From an uncultured Acidimicrobiales bacterium (GTDB lineage Bacteria > Actinomycetota > Acidimicrobiia > Acidimicrobiales > UBA10347): a stretch of 8,619 bases of DNA. Under the pieces are notes generated by a model that was not told where the DNA came from, did not search any database, and saw only the letters and a list, made by a program, of their open reading frames with translations. Below, piece after piece: positions 1 through 5,340 of this stretch; position 1 is the stretch's first letter; every line of letters begins with the position of its first letter. The translations under genes were made by a program, and so were the position numbers. The DNA is taken from contig CALDGN010000444.1 of NCBI GenBank assembly GCA_937942965.1, forward strand, positions 1 to 8,619, written 5' to 3'.

Positions 1-1
1 C

Positions 2-598
2 GGTGGAGCGGTCCCGAAGCAGTTCGTCGAGGTCGCCGGGCGACGCATCGTCGAGTGGTCGATCGCAGCTGCGGCCGAGGTCAGCGATGGCGTTGTCGTC
101 GTGCTGCCTCCGAGTGGCGACGCCCCCGATCTGATGCCGTGTGAGGCCGCCGAAATCCGCACCGTTGCTGGCGGAGACAGTCGTAGCGCCTCGGTCCGAG
201 CCGGCCTTGCGGCTCTTCCTGAGGCTGCCGAGATCGTTCTCGTGCATGACGCCGCCCGACCACTTGCGACGCCAGAGCTGTTCGCCCGCGTCGTAGCTGC
301 GGTCGCCGATGGCGCCGATGGCGTGATCCCAGTCGTGCCGGTCGTGGACACCTTGCGCCACGTCGATGGCGAACCCGTCGACCGCAGCCAGCTGGTGGCA
401 GTCCAGACACCACAAGGCTTCGGCCACGAGGCCCTTCGCCACGCCCATCAGGGCGGTGACGTGTCGACCGACGATGCGAATCTCGTCACGGCTGCGGGCG
501 GACGGGTTGTGACTGTGCCCGGAGACCGATGGAATCTCAAGGTGACCGATCCGACCGACGACCTTGTCGCCGCCGCTGTCCTCGAAGGCCGCGCATGA
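2..598 (+). CDS. ispD: IspD, 2-C-methyl-D-erythritol 4-phosphate cytidylyltransferase (5' end outside window)
   Basis: IspD transfers CMP from CTP to 2-C-methyl-D-erythritol 4-phosphate in the cytosolic MEP pathway of isoprenoid synthesis. The reading frame is open from the first base, and 198 codons are visible before the TGA. The usual length is about 225-235 residues, so roughly 25-35 N-terminal residues, including the first part of the CTP-binding loop, lie upstream. Visible family landmarks in order are the end of that loop (VPKQF), AGGDSRSASVRAGL, VHDAARP, PVVDTLR, QTPQGF, TDDA and WNLKVTDP. The stop overlaps the ATG of ispF in an ATGA, indicating translational coupling. In actinobacteria this gene often follows carD, which cannot be checked here. 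The family assignment is secure; the start is not visible. Confidence 0.96.
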   Translation, partial: GGAVPKQFVEVAGRRIVEWSIAAAAEVSDGVVVVLPPSGDAPDLMPCEAAEIRTVAGGDSRSASVRAGLAALPEAAEIVLVHDAARPLATPELFARVVAAVADGADGVIPVVPVVDTLRHVDGEPVDRSQLVAVQTPQGFGHEALRHAHQGGDVSTDDANLVTAAGGRVVTVPGDRWNLKVTDPTDDLVAAAVLEGRA

Positions 599-1089
599 GC
601 ATGCGCATCGGCCACGCGTTCGACGTCCACCCGTTCAGTGACGACCCGGCGCGCACCATGGTTCTGGGCGGCGTGACGTTCCCCGGTGAGATTGGCCTCG
701 CTGGCCACAGCGACGCTGACGTGATCGCCCACGCATGCACCGACGCGATCTTGAGCCCGGCCGGTCTTGGCGACATCGGGCAGCTGTTTCCTGACACGGA
801 CCCTGCGCTCAAGGGAGCCGACAGCATCGTGTTGTTGACCGAGGCCGTCCGTCGTGTCCGCGAGGCCGGCGCCACGGTCGTCAATATCGACGTCACCGTC
901 GTTGCTGAACGACCAAAAATCGCGCCCCGCAAGGCCGAGATGCAAGCACTGCTCTCTGGCGTTGTTGGGGCACCCGTGACCATTAAGGGCAAGCGCGCCG
1001 AGGGCCTCGGCGCGCTGGGCCGCGCCGAGGGCATTGCCGCCTGGGCGGTCGCCCTCATCGACTTCGCTTCCGATGGAGGCCAGCCATGA
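595..1089 (+). CDS. ispF: IspF, 2-C-methyl-D-erythritol 2,4-cyclodiphosphate synthase
   Basis: IspF cyclises CDP-methylerythritol 2-phosphate to MEcPP, releasing CMP, as a zinc-dependent homotrimer. The 164-residue product matches the family size. Visible motifs are the metal-binding DVH (D10, H12), GHSDADV with H46 as the third metal ligand, GLGDIGQLFPDTDP, and the C-terminal KGKRAEGLGALGRAEGIAA block. The start at 595 overlaps the ispD stop (ATGA) and has an AAGG 6 nt upstream. An alternative ATG at 601 gives MRIGHAFDVH and would also be acceptable. The 3' end again overlaps the next ATG in an ATGA. This fits an ispD-ispF-rlmB operon. The assignment is secure; only the choice between the two starts is open. 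Confidence 0.96.
   Translation: MSMRIGHAFDVHPFSDDPARTMVLGGVTFPGEIGLAGHSDADVIAHACTDAILSPAGLGDIGQLFPDTDPALKGADSIVLLTEAVRRVREAGATVVNIDVTVVAERPKIAPRKAEMQALLSGVVGAPVTIKGKRAEGLGALGRAEGIAAWAVALIDFASDGGQP
1075..1079 (+). promoter_or_regulatory. Ribosome binding site of rlmB
   Basis: GGAGG ends 6 nt before the ATG at 1086 and lies inside the last codons of ispF. It supports that start, and so supports including the Gly/Arg-rich tail in the protein. Confidence 0.7.
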
Positions 1090-2048
1090 ATCAACGACGC
1101 AACCCACGCGGTTCCGGCCCTAAGGGAGGCGGTTCCCGAGGTGGCAAGCCCGGAGGCGGCCGAGGCGGCAATCGTCCCGGTGGTGACAACCGTGGCGGGG
1201 GCGGTGGACGCCGCAATTCGAGCGGCGGACGCCGATCCGGACAGCGCGGCACGACGCCAATGCGAGACGCCCCCGGCAGTGGCGGTGGCTCGAAGTCAAA
1301 GGGCCTCGGTGGCGATCAGGTCGAAGGTCGCCAGGCCGTGCGTGAGCTCCTGCTCGCGGACACCCGTCGCACCCGCGAGATCGTTATGGCCGGTGATCTC
1401 GATCCGGCACCGATCCTCGAAGAGATCATCGACCTGGCCGACGAAGCCAAGGTGCCGATCCGTGCGATCTCACGAAACAAGTTCGAGTCGCTCGCACGGA
1501 CCGACGCGCCCCAGGGCATTCTCGCGATGGCGGCGCCAATCCAGAGCCTCGAGCTCGAGGACCTGGTGAAGCGCCGTGGTTCCGAGCCGCCGTTCCTGTT
1601 GGTTCTCGATGGGGTGACGGATCCGCAGAACCTCGGTTCGATCCTGCGCGTCGCCGAGTGTGCCGGCGTGACCGGCATCGTGTTGCCTCGTCACCGGGCC
1701 GCTCGTATCACCGCGTCGGTGACGAAGAGCGCGGCTGGTGCTGTCGAACATCTTCCGATGGCTCAGGTCGCCGGGATTCCCGCCGCGTTGGCGCGGCTCA
1801 AGGAGCTCGAGGTCTGGACCGTCGGGCTGGACATGGTCGCTGAGAGCACCGTGTTCGACCTGCGGGTCGCCACCGATCCGGTCGCGCTCGTGCTCGGCGC
1901 CGAAGGAAGCGGCATCAGCCGCCTGACACGCGAGCGTTGCGATGTCGTCGCTCGCATCCCGTTGGCCGGAAGCCTGGGCTCACTAAACGTCTCGACCGCG
2001 GCTGCAGTCGCCTGCTACGAAGTCGTTCGCCGCCGCGGCGAAATCTGA
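1086..2048 (+). CDS. rlmB: RlmB/TrmH-family 23S rRNA (guanosine-2'-O-)-methyltransferase
   Basis: This is a SpoU/TrmH-type SAM-dependent ribose methyltransferase with a trefoil knot. The closest functional guess is RlmB, which methylates G2251 of 23S rRNA. The product has 320 residues. Residues 1-75 are low-complexity, rich in Gly, Arg, Ser and Asn, and presumably disordered. Residues about 77-153 form the substrate-binding domain (VEGRQAVRELL; APQGILA). The catalytic domain holds motif 1 at about 175-191 (DGVTDPQNLGSILRVAE), motif 2 at about 267-280 (LVLGAEGSGISRL) and motif 3 at about 291-317 (IPLAGSLGSLNVS). The ATG overlaps the ispF stop and has GGAGG 6 nt upstream. The family is certain. 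Choosing RlmB over another SpoU-family member rests on length, domain order and context. cysS is missing from its frequent place between ispF and rlmB. Confidence 0.88.
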   Translation: MNQRRNPRGSGPKGGGSRGGKPGGGRGGNRPGGDNRGGGGGRRNSSGGRRSGQRGTTPMRDAPGSGGGSKSKGLGGDQVEGRQAVRELLLADTRRTREIVMAGDLDPAPILEEIIDLADEAKVPIRAISRNKFESLARTDAPQGILAMAAPIQSLELEDLVKRRGSEPPFLLVLDGVTDPQNLGSILRVAECAGVTGIVLPRHRAARITASVTKSAAGAVEHLPMAQVAGIPAALARLKELEVWTVGLDMVAESTVFDLRVATDPVALVLGAEGSGISRLTRERCDVVARIPLAGSLGSLNVSTAAAVACYEVVRRRGEI

Positions 2049-2062
2049 TCAATCCAAGACCA

Positions 2063-2089
2063 GCTCTGAAGCACCGCGATGGTGCGAGC
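2063..2089. terminator. Candidate bidirectional terminator hairpin between rlmB and tRNA-Thr
   Basis: A perfect 5-bp stem, GCACC (2071-2075) and GGTGC (2081-2085), with a 5-nt loop can be extended by GCTC (2063-2066) pairing with GAGC (2086-2089) across a bulge. It lies between the 3' ends of rlmB (+) and the tRNA gene (-), where a terminator is expected. No clear T-run follows on either strand, so it may be a weak or Rho-assisted terminator, or simply a chance dyad. Confidence 0.35.
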
Positions 2090-2128
2090 CCCAGCGAGCA
2101 ACTCGGTAAGTGAGCGCAGCGAACGGCG

Positions 2129-2201
2129 AGCCCGGTGCGAGACTCGAACTCGCCACCTCCTGTTTACAAGACAGGTGCTCTACCAGATGAGCTAACCGGG
2201 C
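2129..2201 (-). tRNA. tRNA-Thr (anticodon TGT)
   Basis: Read on the minus strand, a full 73-nt cloverleaf forms. It has a 7-bp acceptor stem (GCCCGGT with ACCGGGC), a 4-bp D stem (GCTC/GAGC), a 5-bp anticodon stem (CCTGT/ACAGG) around the loop CTTGTAA, a 5-nt variable region, and a 5-bp T stem (GCGAG/CTCGC) around TTCGAGT. The anticodon TGT reads ACA and its wobble partners, giving threonine. The discriminator is T, and CCA is not encoded (the next bases are CGCC), so the tail must be added by CCA-adding enzyme. Position 15 is T and position 48 is G, the reverse of the usual R15-Y48 Levitt pair. All stems are perfect, so the gene should be functional. Confidence 0.95.
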
Positions 2202-2227
2202 CACTGCCTCACGTGTGAAGCACCCTC

Positions 2228-2250
2228 AGGCTAGAGGCTTCGGGGCCGTG
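2228..2250 (-). promoter_or_regulatory. Candidate promoter of tRNA-Thr
   Basis: On the minus strand a TAGCCT (TAnnnT type -10) lies at 2233-2228, with a TCGAAC-like -35 seventeen bases upstream. The predicted start falls about 20 nt before the mature tRNA. Matches to the sigma-70-type consensus are only about half at each box, so this is a weak call based largely on position. Confidence 0.25.
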
Positions 2251-2348
2251 GTTCGACGCGAATTCTTGAGTACGGATCGCGATGGTTCCAATGCCCTGGC
2301 GGTTGTTGGCCACATTTGTCGTGGGGGTGCTTGCAATAGGGCTTCGGA

Positions 2349-2365
2349 GGCGCCACGCTGGCGCC
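2349..2365. repeat. Inverted repeat GGCGCC-5-GGCGCC directly before the DUF3263 start
   Basis: GGCGCC (2349-2354) and GGCGCC (2360-2365) are separated by ACGCT. Each half is itself palindromic, so the element is both a direct and an inverted repeat and could form a 6-bp GC hairpin. It abuts the proposed GTG at 2366 and overlaps the end of GGAGG (2346-2350), the only Shine-Dalgarno-like sequence nearby. It could modulate translation or bind a dimeric protein, or it may be chance in GC-rich DNA. Confidence 0.35.
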
Positions 2366-2620
2366 GTGCCGTTGTCACCGATGGAAGCAAGCATTCTCGA
2401 TTTCGAGCGGTCCTGGTGGGCCGATGACCAGCCCAAGGACGCTGCGATCGCTGATCGTTTCGCCTTGACGGTCGCCGAGTACTACGAGCTGCTCAACACC
2501 CTGATCGATTCCGACGAGGCACTTGAGCACGACCAGATGGTCGTCCGCCGTCTCCGCCGTATGCGTGATCGCCGTCGTCGCGAGCGTTTCGACGAGATCG
2601 CGGATGGTTCCAGCAGCTGA
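2366..2620 (+). CDS. DUF3263 domain protein (small actinobacterial protein)
   Basis: The 84-residue product matches the actinobacterial DUF3263 family, whose biochemical role is unknown to me. Recognisable features are the N-terminal LDFERSWW, a middle TVAEYYELLNTLIDSDEAL resembling the family's ATRYYQVLNALIDxPEAL, and a basic C-terminal helix (MVVRRLRRMRDRRRRER). The helix-turn-helix-like middle and basic tail are compatible with nucleic-acid binding, which is inference. The GTG at 2366 was chosen because the family pattern begins a few residues before LDFER. An ATG at 2381 is an alternative, and an ATG at 2282 would add a hydrophobic N-terminus not expected for the family. The only SD-like GGAGG is 15 nt upstream, further than usual. 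It sits 3 nt before a LytR_C gene, the same pairing as mycobacterial Rv0430-Rv0431. Confidence 0.82.
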   Translation: MPLSPMEASILDFERSWWADDQPKDAAIADRFALTVAEYYELLNTLIDSDEALEHDQMVVRRLRRMRDRRRRERFDEIADGSSS

Positions 2621-2623
2621 TCG

Positions 2624-3154
2624 ATGAGTTCGTCGGCTGTCCGGGGCGCGATCCTCGTCGCGCTTGCGGTGCTGCTCGGCTTTCTCATTCTTCGCGGCAC
2701 GACGGACCGAACCGAGATTCCAATCACGGCCGGTCAGGCTCCAGTGGTCGAGGCCACGGTTGAGCCGACCCCAACCCCCGATGACGGCATCGCGACGCTG
2801 CCGACGGTGCCGCCTGCGGCCGACACGTCGACGGCTCGACCGAACTCACAGGTCACGATCTTGGTTGCGAACGGCACCGACATTTCGGGCCAGGCCGGGC
2901 GCCTGACCGATCGTCTCCGCAACCAGGGGTTCAATTCTCAGCCGGCCAAGAACGCTGATGCGCAAGCAACGTCGACGATCTTCTATCGCCCCGGCTTTGC
3001 CGTCGAGGCCGAGGTCGTTCGCGAAACGCTCGGCAGCCTGACCACTCCGGTGTCGCCGATGCCGGTTCCGGATCCGCCGATTGGTGCTGACATCGACCTC
3101 GGCAATGTCGATGTGCTGATCCTCGTCGGCAACGACTCGCTCGCCCAGAGCTGA
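2624..3154 (+). CDS. Membrane-anchored LytR_C domain protein (VirR/Rv0431-like)
   Basis: The 176-residue product has one N-terminal transmembrane helix (about residues 7-24), a Pro/Thr-rich linker (about 37-74) and a C-terminal LytR_C domain (about 76-170). The domain opens with QVTILVANGTDISGQAGRL, continues through FYRPGF, and closes with VDVLILVGND. The predicted topology is a short cytoplasmic tail with the domain outside. LytR_C occurs alone or at the end of LytR-CpsA-Psr proteins. No LCP catalytic domain is present here, so no ligase activity should be assumed. The nearest known parallel is mycobacterial Rv0431 (VirR), linked to cell-envelope integrity and vesicle release, which also follows a DUF3263 gene. 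The gene starts 3 nt after the DUF3263 stop and ends 3 nt before the glycerate kinase gene. The VirR equivalence is inferred from architecture and order. Confidence 0.85.
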   Translation: MSSSAVRGAILVALAVLLGFLILRGTTDRTEIPITAGQAPVVEATVEPTPTPDDGIATLPTVPPAADTSTARPNSQVTILVANGTDISGQAGRLTDRLRNQGFNSQPAKNADAQATSTIFYRPGFAVEAEVVRETLGSLTTPVSPMPVPDPPIGADIDLGNVDVLILVGNDSLAQS

Positions 3155-3157
3155 CCG

Positions 3158-4153
3158 ATGCGGGTCGTCATCGCACCCGACAAATTCAAGGGCACCGCCA
3201 CAGCGTCCGAGCTTGTCGAGGCCATCGGGGCCGTCGTCGTCGCTGCGGGCCACGAGGCCGTTGGTGTGCCGATGGCTGACGGAGGCGACGGCACGCTTGA
3301 CGCGCTCGGCGGCGCGAATCGCACGTCGACGGTCACCGGACCACTCGGCGACCCGGTCGAGGCCGACTGGCGCTTGGCGAACGGTGTTGCCGTGATCGAG
3401 ATGGCACGCGCGTCCGGGCTCGTCTTGGCTGGCGGCGCCGAAGGCAACGCACCGCTCGAAGCCACAACTCGCGGCACCGGCGAGCTCATCGCGACCGCAG
3501 TCGCTCGCGGAGCGAAGCGCGTGATCGTTGGGCTCGGCGGCTCAGCAACGACCGACGGTGGCCTCGGTGCTGTCGAGGCCATCGGCAGTCCCGCACGTCT
3601 CGGTGGGGTTCGGGTCGAAGTCGCCACCGATGTCACCACTCGCTTCGTCGACGCAGCCCGCATCTTCGGACCGCAGAAAGGCGCAACTTCCGCGCAGGTA
3701 GCGTTTCTCGAAGCTCGACTGCGCGGCATCGCTACCCGGTACCGCGATGACTTCGCCGTCGACGTCGAATCCGCCGAGGGAGCGGGCGCAGCCGGGGGAT
3801 TGGGCGGCGGACTCCTCGCACTCGGCGCGGAGATCATCAGCGGCTTCGAACTGATCGCCGACGAGCTTGGTTTGGCCGAAGCCATCGCCGATGCCGACCT
3901 GGTCGTCACCGGCGAAGGCCAACTCGACCGCGAGTCGTTCGCCGGCAAAGTCGTCGGCGGCATCGCCGATCTCTGCGACGAAGGCGACACGCCGCTTCTG
4001 ATCGTTGCGGGCGCAATCGACCCAGACCATGGCGGGCTCCCATCGGGCGCAGAGGCGATCTCGCTGAGCGAGCGCTTCGGCGTCGAGGCGGCCATGGCTG
4101 ACCCGTGCGGGCTTGCCGCTGACGCAGTCGCGGCCTGGTTCGCGGCGCAATAA
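3158..4153 (+). CDS. Glycerate 2-kinase, GlxK/GarK family (compact form)
   Basis: The enzyme phosphorylates D-glycerate with ATP; this family generally yields 2-phosphoglycerate, feeding glyoxylate, glycolate or serine carbon into glycolysis. Motifs are unmistakable: APDKFKGT (residues 6-13), DGGDGT (41-46), GLGGSATTDGG (125-135), FGPQKGAT (170-177), GAGAAGGLGGG (208-218) and TGEGQLDRES (251-260). At 331 residues it is about 40-50 shorter than usual (about 375-380). The loss appears concentrated between the GLGGSATTDGG motif and the VRVEVATDV strand, where other members carry roughly 30 extra residues. The start ATG lies 3 nt after the LytR_C stop, and the dioxygenase gene follows after 8 nt. 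All recognisable conserved motifs are retained, so activity is likely. Confidence 0.93.
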   Translation: MRVVIAPDKFKGTATASELVEAIGAVVVAAGHEAVGVPMADGGDGTLDALGGANRTSTVTGPLGDPVEADWRLANGVAVIEMARASGLVLAGGAEGNAPLEATTRGTGELIATAVARGAKRVIVGLGGSATTDGGLGAVEAIGSPARLGGVRVEVATDVTTRFVDAARIFGPQKGATSAQVAFLEARLRGIATRYRDDFAVDVESAEGAGAAGGLGGGLLALGAEIISGFELIADELGLAEAIADADLVVTGEGQLDRESFAGKVVGGIADLCDEGDTPLLIVAGAIDPDHGGLPSGAEAISLSERFGVEAAMADPCGLAADAVAAWFAAQ

Positions 4154-4161
4154 TCTGCCGC

Positions 4162-5340
4162 ATGGCGCAGGCACAAGGCTCGACATGGCCGCTCCCTGAC
4201 TTCAACACGTACCCCGTGTTGCACCGTGCGGTAACGGCCGAATTGATCGAGCACGGCATCGCGGTGATCTGGGGCGACGGCGTGCGCACCGAGCACCACC
4301 GGTTCGTGCTGCGAGAGAACAGCCCTGACCCAAGGACCACCCATCCGTTGAGCCGCGAGCAGCAACTCCAGCTCACCGAGATCCCGGCCGACCTCACCAT
4401 CGTCGGGGCTGCGGTCGATGACGACGGCGGCGTGCGAGTGCGCTGGTCGGCTGGTCCGGTCGCCGAGAGCGTGTATCACCCCGGTTGGCTTCGGGCCTGG
4501 GCCGGCGGGGCCAGCGCGCCGAATCCGCTGCCGCCACAGGTCAGCTGGGACAGCTCGCTGGATCTTTCGACGGTCACGTTCGACGGATCGCACGTGCTTG
4601 CTGGCGGTGACGTGTTCGACGCGTTCCTGCTCGCAATGCACACCCATGGCGTCGCGTTGGTGCAAGGCCTCCCGGTCGACGAGGACATGATCGAACGGCT
4701 GCCGTCGATGCTTGGTCCCGTTCGCACGACCAACTTCGGCCACGTGTTCGATGTGCGCACCAAATCGGCCGAGGTGACGAGCAACGCCTACACCGACCTC
4801 GAATTGCCGGTGCACACCGACCTCGACACCCGCGAGTACATGCCCGGTCTGCAGTTCCTGTGGTGCATGGCGAACGACGCGACCGGTGGTGAGTCCCGCC
4901 TGAGCGATGCCGCCGCGATCACTCGGCATCTGCGTGCCGAGCATTCCGATGCGTACGCCGCACTGACGACGATTCCGGTGTCGTTCATCAACAAGGCCGC
5001 CGACACCGACTATCGATTCGTCGCTCCGTTTCTGGTTGTCGACGGTGACGGTGAGCTCGTCGAAGCACGATGGAGCCCCTGGCTCCGCGGGCCGCTGCAA
5101 GCGTCGATTGGCGACGCGGAGCGCTTCTACGCCGGGCTGCGGCTCGCGCTCGAGCTCGGCGACGATCCTCGATTCGTCGTGAGCCACAAGCTGGCCGCGG
5201 GCGAGATGCTCGCGTTCGACAATCGCCGGATTCTGCACGGCCGAGGCCCGCTTGATCGCTCAACAGGGGAGCGTTGGCTACGTGGCTCCTACGTCGAGCG
5301 CGAAGAGCTCGAGTCGCGTCTGCGGGTTCGTCAGCGCTGA
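4162..5340 (+). CDS. TauD/TfdA-fold Fe(II)/2-oxoglutarate dioxygenase, gamma-butyrobetaine hydroxylase-like
   Basis: The 392-residue product has the two-domain layout of gamma-butyrobetaine hydroxylase-like enzymes. An N-terminal DUF971/GBBH-N-type domain (about 30-112, GIAVIWGDG to HPGWLRAW) is followed by a TauD double-stranded beta-helix (about 140-385). The iron-binding facial triad is visible as H218-T-D220 in LPVHTDLDTREY and H359 in FDNRRILHGRG, with R371 as the probable 2-oxoglutarate-binding arginine. In characterised GBBH the N-terminal domain binds zinc through a Cys cluster. Here the matching stretch reads LRENSPDPRTTHP, with no cysteine. The substrate is unknown; carnitine biosynthesis is one option, but other trimethylammonium or carboxylate substrates are equally possible. 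The ATG is 8 nt after the glycerate kinase stop with no strong SD. The stop lies in a palindrome shared with the convergent gene. Confidence 0.88.
   Translation: MAQAQGSTWPLPDFNTYPVLHRAVTAELIEHGIAVIWGDGVRTEHHRFVLRENSPDPRTTHPLSREQQLQLTEIPADLTIVGAAVDDDGGVRVRWSAGPVAESVYHPGWLRAWAGGASAPNPLPPQVSWDSSLDLSTVTFDGSHVLAGGDVFDAFLLAMHTHGVALVQGLPVDEDMIERLPSMLGPVRTTNFGHVFDVRTKSAEVTSNAYTDLELPVHTDLDTREYMPGLQFLWCMANDATGGESRLSDAAAITRHLRAEHSDAYAALTTIPVSFINKAADTDYRFVAPFLVVDGDGELVEARWSPWLRGPLQASIGDAERFYAGLRLALELGDDPRFVVSHKLAAGEMLAFDNRRILHGRGPLDRSTGERWLRGSYVEREELESRLRVRQR
5331..5340. repeat. 10-bp palindrome carrying the stop codons of two convergent genes
   Basis: TCAGCGCTGA is a perfect palindrome. Its right end is the TGA of the plus-strand dioxygenase gene (5338-5340), and its left end is the complement of the TGA of the minus-strand sortase-anchored protein gene (5331-5333). 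The two genes therefore overlap tail to tail by 10 bp, with no room for an intergenic terminator. Confidence 0.9.

Noticed and set aside
448..1107. Minus-strand frames of 219 and 185 codons over ispD/ispF
   Set aside because: Both are antisense to clearly identified MEP-pathway genes and have no plausible ribosome binding site or family motif.
2049..2128. Possible small gene or non-coding RNA between rlmB and tRNA-Thr
   Set aside because: Only a short hairpin is visible; there is no promoter-like box, SD or open frame of useful length.
2282..2365. Upstream ATG at 2282 giving the DUF3263 protein a hydrophobic N-terminal segment
   Set aside because: The family normally begins just before the LDFERSWW region, the extension has no SD, and the stretch reads like a leader with an inverted repeat. 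It is kept as an alternative only.
2983..5238. A 751-codon open frame on the minus strand across the LytR_C, glycerate kinase and dioxygenase genes
   Set aside because: It is antisense to three genes with intact family motifs, its product is low-complexity without recognisable domains, and long antisense frames are expected from GC-rich third-position bias.
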